Origin: Mesohalobacter salilacus
GTDB lineage: Bacteria; Bacteroidota; Bacteroidia; Flavobacteriales; Flavobacteriaceae
Length of the DNA stretch: 64,000 nt
Direction: 5' to 3'
Assembly (NCBI GenBank): GCA_003931895.1
Contig: RRZV01000049.1
Span: 48,588-112,587 of the forward strand
Positions 40,541-49,241 of the stretch are shown here, in pieces. The notes beneath the pieces are model-generated. The model did no database searches. It saw only the letters and a list, made by a program, of their open reading frames with translations, and had not been told where the DNA came from. Made by a program: the position numbers and the translations under genes. How positions within the stretch are numbered: the stretch's first letter is position 1; every line of letters starts with the position of its first letter.

Positions 40541-41944
40541 ATGAAATCACTATCAAAAATTATGTTTTTAGCAGTATTGCTGATCACCTCAGTATCTTGC
40601 TCAGACGACGATGATGCAACACCCGTTGTAAACGAAACTCCAAATTTAGTTGAAGCAGCACAAGCCGCTGGCTTAACAACACTATTAGATGCAGTTGGTG
40701 CTGTTGATGGCTTAGGCCAAACTTTACTTAACGCTGAGGCCATCACTGTATTTGCTCCGACAAATGAAGCTTTTGGAGATGCTTTGACTGCTTTTGGTGC
40801 TGCAAACTTAGACGAATTAGTTACAGCGATTGGCGGTGTAGAAAATTTAGAAACAGTTTTAGGTTTTCACGTCGTACCAGCAGTTGCATTTTCTTCAGAT
40901 TTACCTGAAGGGGAAGCAGATTTTGCTACTTTATCAGGTCAAGAAATCACAATTACAAGAACAGGAAATCAAGTCACAGTCACAGATTGGGCCGGTAATG
41001 TTAGTAATGTTGTTACTGCAGATGTTGAAATTGAAAATGGCGTAGTACATGTTATTGATGGCGTATTGTTACCAGAATTACCACCAGCATCTACGTTTAG
41101 TATAATTGCAAATAGCCCTGTACACGAAACGCTTGAATCTGCATTAGTAACAACTGGTTTAGACCAAGTATTAATGAATGGTACATTTACTGTATTTGCA
41201 CCAACTGATGAAGCTTTTTCAGGTGTTGATACTTCAAGCCTAACTGAAGCACAACTTACTAATATATTGCTTAATCACGTGGTGACAGGAAATGTTTTAT
41301 CATCAGATTTAGCAAATGGCTATGTCAAGACCAATGCAATAGAAAATTATTCTGGTAATGATAACTTTATTGATTTATACGTCAATATTGATAATGGCGT
41401 TACTTTGAATGGAAATGCAAGCGTAACAACTGCTAATTTAGAAAGCAGTAACGGTACTGTGCATGTTGTTGATGCGGTAATAACTATTCCTAATGTTGTC
41501 GATTTAGCCGCTGCTAATCCTATGTTTTCTAATTTAGCTACAGCTCTAACACAAGAAAGCTTAATAGCAACATTATCTACAGACGCAGGAACGAGTCCAG
41601 CTCCATTTACTGTGTTTGCTCCAAATAATGCAGCGTTTCAAAACTTTTTAGACGAAGACCCTAATGATGGATTTGCAACCATACAAGATGTTTTAGACCT
41701 GCCTATTTTAGCTGATGTTTTGACTTATCACGTTTTACCTGATGGAGCTGTAAGAGCTGCTGATATTACAGATGGTATTTCACCCGCTACAGTTCAAGGT
41801 GAAACGATTACAATTAATACACCTGATGGTGTTACCATAACAGATCAAAACGGAAGAGTAGTAAATATAGTAGCTACTGATGTGACTGGTTCAAATGGTG
41901 TAATTCATGTTTTAGATAACGTGATTTTGCCAACACTACCTTAA
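40541..41944 (+). CDS. Fasciclin (FAS1) lipoprotein with three domains
   Basis: This 467-residue protein has a lipoprotein signal (AVLLITSVSCSDDDD) followed by three FAS1 domains (about 33-168, 172-305, 310-466), each with the H1 motif (FTVFAPTDEAF, FTVFAPNNAAF, ITVFAPTNEAF) and H2-type ending (GVVHVIDGVLLP, GTVHVVDAVITIP, GVIHVLDNVILP). Such proteins mediate adhesion at the cell surface. It is a single gene with a bidirectional terminator downstream. Confidence 0.94.
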   Translation: MKSLSKIMFLAVLLITSVSCSDDDDATPVVNETPNLVEAAQAAGLTTLLDAVGAVDGLGQTLLNAEAITVFAPTNEAFGDALTAFGAANLDELVTAIGGVENLETVLGFHVVPAVAFSSDLPEGEADFATLSGQEITITRTGNQVTVTDWAGNVSNVVTADVEIENGVVHVIDGVLLPELPPASTFSIIANSPVHETLESALVTTGLDQVLMNGTFTVFAPTDEAFSGVDTSSLTEAQLTNILLNHVVTGNVLSSDLANGYVKTNAIENYSGNDNFIDLYVNIDNGVTLNGNASVTTANLESSNGTVHVVDAVITIPNVVDLAAANPMFSNLATALTQESLIATLSTDAGTSPAPFTVFAPNNAAFQNFLDEDPNDGFATIQDVLDLPILADVLTYHVLPDGAVRAADITDGISPATVQGETITINTPDGVTITDQNGRVVNIVATDVTGSNGVIHVLDNVILPTLP

Positions 41945-41967
41945 TCTTATACTTCAAATAAGATAAT

Positions 41968-41999
41968 TCAAAGCCGGCTATTTTTAGTCGGTTTTTTTG
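41968..41999. terminator. Terminator between the fasciclin gene and radA
   Basis: Stem GCCGGCTA/TAGTCGGT with one G-T wobble and a T-rich loop is followed by a run of seven T. It lies between convergent genes and can serve both, the fasciclin side best. Confidence 0.7.
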
Positions 42000-42000
42000 T

Positions 42001-43365
42001 TTAAAAAAGGTGCTTAATTAAATCAACAACACTTTTAAGCTTGATGATTTCAAGCTGGTAATTCTTTTTAGATATTTTGGTATTTTGAGCGATAAACATT
42101 TTTTCAAACCCTAATTTATCAGCTTCAGCAATGCGCTGTTCAAGTCTTGGTACAGGTCTAACTTCGCCAGCTAATCCAATTTCGGCAGCAAAACAGTATC
42201 GATAATTGAGTACCATATCGTGACTTGAAGATAAGATTGCCGCAACAACTGCTAAATCTATCGCTGGGTCATCAATATTAATACCGCCAGTGATATTTAA
42301 AAACACATCTTTTGCACCTAATTTAAAGCCAGCTCGTTTTTCTAAAACGGCTAAAATCATATTCAGTCGTTTTGCATTATACCCAGTGGATGAGCGCTGT
42401 GGCGTGCCGTAGACTGCTGAGCTTACTAGAGCTTGTATTTCAACCATTAGTGGTCGCATACCTTCTAAGGTTGCGGCAATAGAAGTGCCGCTCAAATCGT
42501 GTTCTTGGTTGGAAATTAAAATTTTAGACGGGTTTAAAATTTGTTTTAAACCATTGCTTTGCATTTCATAAATCCCAAGCTCGTGCGTTGCTCCAAATCT
42601 ATTTTTTTGAACTCTGATAATACGGTATATAAAGTTTTGATCACCTTCAAACTGTAAAACTGTATCAACCATATGTTCTAAAATTTTAGGACCTGCGAGG
42701 TGACCTTCTTTATTGATATGACCTATGAGCAAAACTGGCGTATTCGTTTCTTTTGCATATTTAATTAATTCGGTCGTACAAGCTCTGATTTGAGAAATAC
42801 TACCTGGCGAACTTTCTATCATCTCTGTATGCAGGGTTTGAATAGAATCAATGATGACAAGCTCGGGTTCAATTTTTTTAATTTGATTAAAGATGTGCTG
42901 TGTTGAGGTATCTGCTAATATGAAACAGTTGTCATTTGTTTTTTGAATGCGATCTGCACGCATTTTGATTTGCTTGCTACTTTCTTCTCCAGAAACATAA
43001 AGGCTTTTTATGGATAAGTTGAGGCACAATTGAAGTAATAATGTGCTTTTGCCAATACCAGGTTCGCCACCAAGCAATATTAAAGAGCCTTTTACTATAC
43101 CTCCGCCAAGTACTCTGTTTAATTCGTTGTCTTTGGTAATGATTCTATCTTCAGTTTCAAAACTAATATTGCTAAGTTTGGACGCTTTCGGTAGTTTTGA
43201 AGTATTGTTTTGAGTGTTTGAATCTTGCCAAGTTTTATCTTGAGATTTACTGATAACTTCTTCTACTAAAGTATTCCATTCTTTGCAAGAATTACATTGA
43301 CCTTGCCATTTTGGGTGTTGTGCACCACAGTTTTGACAAAAGTAGACAGTTTTAGATTTAGCCAT
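42001..43365 (-). CDS. radA: DNA repair protein RadA
   Basis: This 454-residue protein has a C4 zinc finger (YFCQNCGAQHPKWQGQCNSC, residues about 8-27), Walker A GGEPGIGKST, Walker B LVIIDSIQ, the RadA-specific KNRFG box, and a C-terminal Lon-like domain (LAVVAAILSS, FAAEIGLAGEVRPVP). It promotes branch migration during recombination. It is the last gene of a minus-strand group starting at panC. Confidence 0.96.
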   Translation of the reverse strand: MAKSKTVYFCQNCGAQHPKWQGQCNSCKEWNTLVEEVISKSQDKTWQDSNTQNNTSKLPKASKLSNISFETEDRIITKDNELNRVLGGGIVKGSLILLGGEPGIGKSTLLLQLCLNLSIKSLYVSGEESSKQIKMRADRIQKTNDNCFILADTSTQHIFNQIKKIEPELVIIDSIQTLHTEMIESSPGSISQIRACTTELIKYAKETNTPVLLIGHINKEGHLAGPKILEHMVDTVLQFEGDQNFIYRIIRVQKNRFGATHELGIYEMQSNGLKQILNPSKILISNQEHDLSGTSIAATLEGMRPLMVEIQALVSSAVYGTPQRSSTGYNAKRLNMILAVLEKRAGFKLGAKDVFLNITGGINIDDPAIDLAVVAAILSSSHDMVLNYRYCFAAEIGLAGEVRPVPRLEQRIAEADKLGFEKMFIAQNTKISKKNYQLEIIKLKSVVDLIKHLF

Positions 43366-43370
43366 ATATT

Positions 43371-44519
43371 TTAGTAACCAAAAGTTTCTTTTAGTAAATC
43401 TATCTCATCGAGAAGCATTTCTTTTTTAATTCCAGCAACTTCATCATAAGTATATCCTGCTTCATAAGCTTTAATAGCTTTTTTTGGCTTACCTATTTTT
43501 TGAAAATACATACCTGCAAAATAATCAGGTAACAAAGTTTTTGGATGATATTGTTTTGCAATATCACCTAAATCTTTTAGGTGGTCCCAAGACTCCTTTT
43601 CCTTAATAATCTCATATACTTTCATTATATCTGAAATTCTTATTGACTTTTCAATGCCATAAAGTTTGTAAATAGTCTCATATTTATCTTCTAAATATTT
43701 TACAGGGTCTGAAGAATCAGACAAACTTGTTTTATACTCCTCTTCATCTATAGCTGTGTAAGGTTTGAAGATTTCTAGAAGACTGTATGGTAAAGCGTAA
43801 CTCACAAGTGTATAATGATTTGTATTTTCAAATTCCTTGTAACTAAGTTTCAATTTTTCATTACTAACTGAAGATAAATTTGTGTATAATGTTTTGGATT
43901 TTTGCTTTAAAAATTTTAAGTCGTTTGAGCCTGAGCTAATGCTATACCATAGTTTTTGATCTAGATTGTTCATTTTTTCAACAATATATGGTATAAGTCC
44001 ATTTGGAAAATCAGGGCTCAAATTAATAAAACCATCGAAAGGTATGTTTTTGCTAAAAAGGTATAAATTCATAAAATTAGCCATATAATCGTGACCTACA
44101 ACCACAGAAAAGGAACCAACATTATAGTTTTTATTTAAATAGGGTAAGATTTCTAAACCTATAAAATCAAAGAATTTTTCACCTTTTTCAATAGGAGTAA
44201 AGTTTATTCGATCATAATTGCCATCTTCTATCCTATGTCCAATTTGATTAATGCCAACTACAAAAGCCTCGGGTATTTCTTCCCAGTAGCTCAAATAATC
44301 AACTGTTCCAGCGACAGGTTCAAATAGATAATCGCCATCAAATACAAATATTAATGGATATGTTTTTTCATCTTCTGGATTATAATTTCGAGGAAGCTGA
44401 ATTTTTAATTCTCGGGTTTCTTCTAAAATTTTAGATTCTACCTCTATATATTCTTTTTGTGCAAAACTGTAAAACTGGGGTATGAAAATCACAATGACGC
44501 ACAGCCATAGCTTATTCAT
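43371..44519 (-). CDS. Secreted esterase-like protein lacking the usual serine
   Basis: This 382-residue protein has a signal peptide (MNKLWLCVIVIFIPQFYSFAQ). The body follows the putative esterase family (esterase D/S-formylglutathione hydrolase type): LKIQLPRNYN, YPLIFVFDGDYLF, FVVGINQ. The nucleophile elbow normally GHS.GG reads VVGHDYMANF, with Asp in place of Ser, so hydrolase activity is doubtful. A C-terminal TPR-like segment (AGMYFQKIGKPKKAIKAYEAG) is present. It lies 5 bases upstream of radA on the same strand. Confidence 0.75.
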   Translation of the reverse strand: MNKLWLCVIVIFIPQFYSFAQKEYIEVESKILEETRELKIQLPRNYNPEDEKTYPLIFVFDGDYLFEPVAGTVDYLSYWEEIPEAFVVGINQIGHRIEDGNYDRINFTPIEKGEKFFDFIGLEILPYLNKNYNVGSFSVVVGHDYMANFMNLYLFSKNIPFDGFINLSPDFPNGLIPYIVEKMNNLDQKLWYSISSGSNDLKFLKQKSKTLYTNLSSVSNEKLKLSYKEFENTNHYTLVSYALPYSLLEIFKPYTAIDEEEYKTSLSDSSDPVKYLEDKYETIYKLYGIEKSIRISDIMKVYEIIKEKESWDHLKDLGDIAKQYHPKTLLPDYFAGMYFQKIGKPKKAIKAYEAGYTYDEVAGIKKEMLLDEIDLLKETFGY

Positions 44520-44532
44520 AAAAATTGGTTTT

Positions 44533-45513
44533 TCAATTCACAAATTTATGACTTTTATTTACAATAGGCAACACTATTGCAGATGTCACTCCAAGAGCCA
44601 CAACTAATACGGTTTGGGCTATCCATAACACCCAACCAAATGCTTGGCCAACATCTAAAGGAATGTCAAACATTTTATATACAGAAGCAATTGCAAAAGG
44701 ATATAATCCGATTCCCCCGCTAGTGACCGTCATTGCAAATGTGCCTGCAATAAAACCTACTAAGGCAGCACCAAAGGTTAAATTTTCAGCACCAACTACT
44801 GCGTATTTTATAATCCAAAACATCAATAGGTAAAGTGACCATATAGCTAGCGTCTGAAGTATAAAAGACCATTTTCGGCGGAGTTTCAAAACACTTTTAA
44901 CGCCTTGCATTATTCCTGTTAAAAAATCTTTGACTTTAATTATTAGTGTGTTTTTAGAAAATTTAAGTAGCCTTAAAATTATCAGTATCAGCAACCCCAA
45001 ACCAAGTAGGTAAAAAAATGATTTTAAGGGATTAATTTGATTTAAATCAAGATAAAATAAAAGTTCCTTAGCTTGAAAAATGAGTGTAAAACCAATAATA
45101 ATTAATAACACCATAAAATCGATTACACGCTCAGTAATTATTGTACCAAAACTTTGTTCGAAGCTTAAGTTGGAATAACTCGCATAACTTGCACCTCTTA
45201 AAACTTCGCCCGATCTAGGTATTCCAAGGTTTGCTAAATATCCAAACATTACTGTATAAAAGCAGTTAGAAATTTTTGGCTTATCGTTTAAGGGTTGAAG
45301 TAATAACTTCCAGCGGTTTGCTCTGATAATATGAGATAGCAATCCGAGAAGCATAGACAAAATGACCCATAACAAGTCTGCGTTTTTAGTGTTTTCCCAT
45401 ATAGCTGTGCGCTCTTCTTGTGTAGTATCTTTGAATGAGTACCAGACAAAAAATATACCCAAAAGTAAAGGCAAAAGAATTTTAATCCACTTTTTAAATT
45501 TTGATTTGGGCAT
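44533..45513 (-). CDS. YbhN/UPF0104-type flippase-like membrane protein
   Basis: This 326-residue protein has about eight spans, with the family patterns SHIIRANRWKLLL, GYLANLGIPRSGEVLRGA and FGTIITERVIDF and the C-terminal GGIGLYPFAIASVY. It matches the membrane half of lysylphosphatidylglycerol synthase/flippase-like proteins without the synthetase half. Lipid or glycolipid transport is the expected role. It sits 3 bases after panD. Confidence 0.85.
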   Translation of the reverse strand: MPKSKFKKWIKILLPLLLGIFFVWYSFKDTTQEERTAIWENTKNADLLWVILSMLLGLLSHIIRANRWKLLLQPLNDKPKISNCFYTVMFGYLANLGIPRSGEVLRGASYASYSNLSFEQSFGTIITERVIDFMVLLIIIGFTLIFQAKELLFYLDLNQINPLKSFFYLLGLGLLILIILRLLKFSKNTLIIKVKDFLTGIMQGVKSVLKLRRKWSFILQTLAIWSLYLLMFWIIKYAVVGAENLTFGAALVGFIAGTFAMTVTSGGIGLYPFAIASVYKMFDIPLDVGQAFGWVLWIAQTVLVVALGVTSAIVLPIVNKSHKFVN

Positions 45514-45516
45514 GGA

Positions 45517-45864
45517 TTATTTTAGTAAGTTATCGTCATTTGGGAAAATAATAGAAGGACTAAATTCCTTAGCTTCATCAGGTGTCATAATAGCATAAGC
45601 CATCAAAATTAAAATATCTCCTGGTGAAACTTTTCTTGCAGCGGCGCCGTTAAGGGTTATTTCTCCACTTCCTCTAGGCCCAGGTATAGCGTAAGTTTCT
45701 AAACGCTCACCATTTGAATTGTTAACGACTTGAATTTTCTCGCCGTCAAAAATGTTAGCGGCATCCATCAGGTCTCGGTCAATGGTAATACTTCCAATAT
45801 AATTCAGGTCAGCTCCTGTAACTTTTACGCGATGTATCTTAGATTTTACTACTGTTATTTGCAT
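45517..45864 (-). CDS. panD: Aspartate 1-decarboxylase
   Basis: This 115-residue pyruvoyl enzyme makes beta-alanine for pantothenate. The self-cleavage site Gly24-Ser25 ([10 protein letters not shown]) and the conserved [19 protein letters not shown] segment are present. It follows panC by 6 bases, giving a panC-panD operon. Confidence 0.95.
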   Translation of the reverse strand: MQITVVKSKIHRVKVTGADLNYIGSITIDRDLMDAANIFDGEKIQVVNNSNGERLETYAIPGPRGSGEITLNGAAARKVSPGDILILMAYAIMTPDEAKEFSPSIIFPNDDNLLK

Positions 45865-45870
45865 TTTATT

Positions 45871-46710
45871 TTAATTCAAAGCTATATTATCTATTAATCT
45901 CACCCTGTCGCAGAAAGCTGCTATAAAGGCTCTATATTTTTTATTTTTTTTGGCTGATGTTGTTGGTGTTAAATCATCTTCGTCAGCTATTTCAAAATAC
46001 TCTAATTTAAGATTATTTGCAGACTTAAAAACAGATTTAACCTTTTTTTTAAGCTGTTCGATGTTGTGATAATTGAAATTTTGTTTTACGTATTTTAAGC
46101 ACTCGTAAATAATTTTTGCATCATCTTTTTCGTGTTCTAAAAGCAATTTATTTCTAGAACTTTTAGCTAATCCATTAGGCTCTCTAAATGTTTTACAGCC
46201 TATGATATCAACATTTTGTCCTGTTAAATGAACTAATTTTTTTACAATAGCTAATTGCTGAAAATCTTTTTCACCAAAATAAGCCTTTTGAGGCTCAACC
46301 AAATCAAAAAGTCGACTTAATACAGTGCCAACACCATTGAAGTGCCCACTTCTATACTGGCCTTCCATATATTTAGATAAGCTTCCAAAATTAAAAGATT
46401 CTGACTTTGGTCCCTCAGGATAGATCTCTTCAACTGAAGGTGAATATATTAAAATATCTTTGCTAATTGCTTCAATTTTTTTTACATCTGTTTTCAATGT
46501 TCTGGGATAGTTAGATAAATCATTGGGATCATTGAATTGTGTAGGATTTACAAATATGGATACAACAACAATTTCACAATCTTGTTGAGCTTTTTTTATG
46601 AGCGACAAATGACCATTGTGCAATGCACCCATTGTAGGTACTAGGCCTTTTGAATAAGATGGTTCCTTATCAATAAAATCCCTTAAGGTATCAATGGCTT
46701 TAAATAGCAC
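45871..46710 (-). CDS. panC: Pantothenate synthetase
   Basis: This 279-residue protein starts at GTG (46710). It has MGALHNGHLSLI (the HIGH-like ATP site), FVNPTQFN, YMEGQYRSGHFNGVGTV, FGEKDFQQL and the KMSKS-like region SSRNKLL. It joins pantoate and beta-alanine using ATP. It heads the panC-panD-YbhN-esterase-radA minus-strand series and is divergent from the starch-synthase-like gene. Confidence 0.95.
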   Translation of the reverse strand: MLFKAIDTLRDFIDKEPSYSKGLVPTMGALHNGHLSLIKKAQQDCEIVVVSIFVNPTQFNDPNDLSNYPRTLKTDVKKIEAISKDILIYSPSVEEIYPEGPKSESFNFGSLSKYMEGQYRSGHFNGVGTVLSRLFDLVEPQKAYFGEKDFQQLAIVKKLVHLTGQNVDIIGCKTFREPNGLAKSSRNKLLLEHEKDDAKIIYECLKYVKQNFNYHNIEQLKKKVKSVFKSANNLKLEYFEIADEDDLTPTTSAKKNKKYRAFIAAFCDRVRLIDNIALN

Positions 46711-46732
46711 GTAAACTTTTTTAAAATTTATG

Positions 46733-46779
46733 CAAAACTAACATTTTAAGCTCAATCCGCATAAATTTTTGTAAATTTG
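46733..46779. promoter_or_regulatory. Divergent -7 boxes between panC and the starch-synthase-like gene
   Basis: The minus strand reads TAGTTTTG (plus-strand 46733-46740) 23 bases before the panC GTG. The plus strand reads TAAATTTG at 46772-46779, 38 bases before the ATG at 46818. Both fit TAnnTTTG; -33 boxes are unclear. Confidence 0.5.
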
Positions 46780-46817
46780 CACACTTTTAAATATTACCTG
46801 GCTCTAAACGTATTTTT

Positions 46818-47639
46818 ATGAAGGATAAGCGCGTTCTCTTTGTTTCGTCTGAAGTTGTTCCATATCTTCCAGAAAACGATATTTCAACATTATCGTTTGA
46901 AGCACCAAAAATGATTAATTCCACAGGCGGGCAAACCCGTATTTTTATGCCTCGTTTTGGTAACATTAACGAAAGAAGGCACCAACTCCATGAAGTTATT
47001 CGATTGTCTGGCTTAAATCTCGTTGTTAATGATTTAGACATGCCTTTGATTATTAAGGTTGCATCTATCCCGAAAGAAAGAATGCAAGTCTATTTTATAG
47101 ATAACGAAGACTACTTTAAAAGAAAAGCCATGTATAGCGATGAAGATGGAGAACTTTTTGAAGATAATGATGAAAGGTGTATATTTTTTGCTAAAGGGGT
47201 TATTGAAACTGTAAAAAAATTGAATTGGGCGCCAGACATTATTCACGTTAACGGTTGGATGGCATCGCTTCTACCTCTTTATTTAAAAAATTATTACGGT
47301 AACGAACCCCTATTTAAAGGCTCTAAAATAGTAACATCTATTTATAAAAATAATTTCGAAGGCAAGCTTGATGATAGTATGTACAAAAAAGTGATGTTCG
47401 ATGGAATTGACGATGACAAAGTTGAGCAAATTAAAACCCCAAACTATAATAATTTGATAAAATTATCGGTTATGTATTCTGATGGTGTTATTATTGGCAG
47501 CGAAAAAATACCTGATGAGTTAGATGATTTTATTAAGAAATTTAAAAAACCTAAATTAAAATACCATTCATTAGAAGAATTCACTCAGGCGTACCAAGAT
47601 TTTTACTTAAAAGATATACTAAATGAAGAGATTGATTAA
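46818..47639 (+). CDS. Glycogen/starch synthase N-terminal-domain protein
   Basis: This 273-residue protein resembles only the first Rossmann domain of GT5 synthases: VLFVSSEVVPYLP, the position of the KTGGL loop replaced by ENDISTLSFEAPK, TRIFMPRFGNI, and DIIHVNGWMASLLPLYL. The C-terminal ADP-glucose-binding half is absent. Synthase activity is therefore unlikely. The gene is a regular neighbour of panC and the DUF4270 gene in flavobacteria and overlaps the latter by 17 bases. Confidence 0.8.
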   Translation: MKDKRVLFVSSEVVPYLPENDISTLSFEAPKMINSTGGQTRIFMPRFGNINERRHQLHEVIRLSGLNLVVNDLDMPLIIKVASIPKERMQVYFIDNEDYFKRKAMYSDEDGELFEDNDERCIFFAKGVIETVKKLNWAPDIIHVNGWMASLLPLYLKNYYGNEPLFKGSKIVTSIYKNNFEGKLDDSMYKKVMFDGIDDDKVEQIKTPNYNNLIKLSVMYSDGVIIGSEKIPDELDDFIKKFKKPKLKYHSLEEFTQAYQDFYLKDILNEEID

Positions 47640-49227
47640 CTTGAAGTCGAAAATTAAAACTTTTATATTCCTTTTTGCTGTCTTAATATTATCAAATGCA
47701 TGTGAAGAAGACTTTACACCGTTAGGCTCAGGTTTTATTAATAGTCTTACCTTGCCAGAACCTTATGAAGTTCAAAATTTAGCTGCTTATAGTGATAATA
47801 TTTTATCTGTTCAATCTAATACATTAAATAATTATCTTTTAGGACAATTCAATGATCCTGTATTTGGGAGTTCTGATGTGAGTATACTTTCTCAGCTTGA
47901 ATTACAAAATACAAGTCCTGACTTTGGAGTAGATCCAGTTTTAGATAGTGTTGTTTTAACTCTACCTTTATTTTCGCAAGTCATAGATAGAAATGATGAA
48001 ACAAATAAAGATGTATATCGTTTAGATTCAATTTTTGGAGATGGCGGGTTTAAAATTTCAATATTTGAATCCAACCAATTTTTGTCAGATATTGACCCAG
48101 GTGAAGACGGTGATTTTGAAAATGCTCAACTTTATTATTCTGACCAACTTGCAGAGTTTGAAAATAATATCGAAAACACAGCATTATTTGTTTCTGAAGA
48201 CATTATCCCTTCTGAACTTACAGAAACTCAAATTCTTTTTGATCAAATTGACTCTACAACTATAGACACTTTAAGAGTATCACCAAGAATAAGATTAAAA
48301 TTACCAAATGATTTTTTTCAGGAAAAAATTCTTGACAATCAAAACTCAACAAACCTTGTGAGTCAAAGTAGTTTTAAAAATTTCCTAAGAGGTTTATATA
48401 TCAAAACAGTTCAGCCAACCAATGGAGGAGCCATGATAAACTTAAACCTTAACGCACAAGATGCAAATATTAGGCTTTATTACAGATCACTTAGGCCACC
48501 ACCAAGCTTAGAAGTAGAAAATGATGAAGAATTAGTTGAGACTTTTAATAAATTTGATTTAAGGTTTGCTGGTAATACTATTAATTTCTACAACAATACA
48601 AATACATTAGATTTATCAAATCAAGACACCAATAATGGTGAAGAGAATTTGTTTATTAAAGGTGGTGAAGGTATTGTTTCTATTGTAGATCCTTTTAATG
48701 GCCCTGATAATGATGGGAACGGTGTAGCTGATGAAATTGATCAGTTAAGGCAAAATAATTGGTTGGTTAACGAAGCAAACTTAATTTTTTATGTTAATGA
48801 AAATTTGGCAGACCAAATTCAAAATAAACCTAATAGAATATTTGTATTTGATTTAGATAGAAATAGAGTACTGATCGATTACAACTTAGACCCAGGCGCT
48901 ACAAATAATCCATTGACATCACGACTAAATCATTTAGGACCACTTCGAGAAGATGAAAATGGCAATAGTTTTTACAAAATAAGAATCACAAGTCATATCA
49001 ATAATATCATTAACAATGATTCAATTAATACTAGAATTGGGGTTTTAGTTACTCAAAACGTTAACCAAGCAAGAATATTAGATGTTCGTGATAGTCAACT
49101 TGGTGAAGTTGAAAATTTTATAGAAAGCTCCATATCAACACCAAGAGGAACAGTCTTTCATGGGAATTTATCTCCTGATGAAGAGAAAAGACTTAAATTA
49201 CAGATATTTTTTACAGAACCTAACTAA
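47623..49227 (+). CDS. DUF4270 outer-membrane lipoprotein
   Basis: This 534-residue protein has a lipoprotein signal (FIFLFAVLILSNACEED). It is a large beta-rich body with family features: GSGFI near the start, LGQFNDPVFGSSDVS, VLDSVVLTLP and a C-terminal strand region. The function is unknown; members are surface-located in Bacteroidota and typically sit next to glmS. The start overlaps the upstream gene by 17 bases in another frame. Confidence 0.88.
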   Translation: MKRLINLKSKIKTFIFLFAVLILSNACEEDFTPLGSGFINSLTLPEPYEVQNLAAYSDNILSVQSNTLNNYLLGQFNDPVFGSSDVSILSQLELQNTSPDFGVDPVLDSVVLTLPLFSQVIDRNDETNKDVYRLDSIFGDGGFKISIFESNQFLSDIDPGEDGDFENAQLYYSDQLAEFENNIENTALFVSEDIIPSELTETQILFDQIDSTTIDTLRVSPRIRLKLPNDFFQEKILDNQNSTNLVSQSSFKNFLRGLYIKTVQPTNGGAMINLNLNAQDANIRLYYRSLRPPPSLEVENDEELVETFNKFDLRFAGNTINFYNNTNTLDLSNQDTNNGEENLFIKGGEGIVSIVDPFNGPDNDGNGVADEIDQLRQNNWLVNEANLIFYVNENLADQIQNKPNRIFVFDLDRNRVLIDYNLDPGATNNPLTSRLNHLGPLREDENGNSFYKIRITSHINNIINNDSINTRIGVLVTQNVNQARILDVRDSQLGEVENFIESSISTPRGTVFHGNLSPDEEKRLKLQIFFTEPN

Positions 49228-49241
49228 CCAATTAAAAAATT

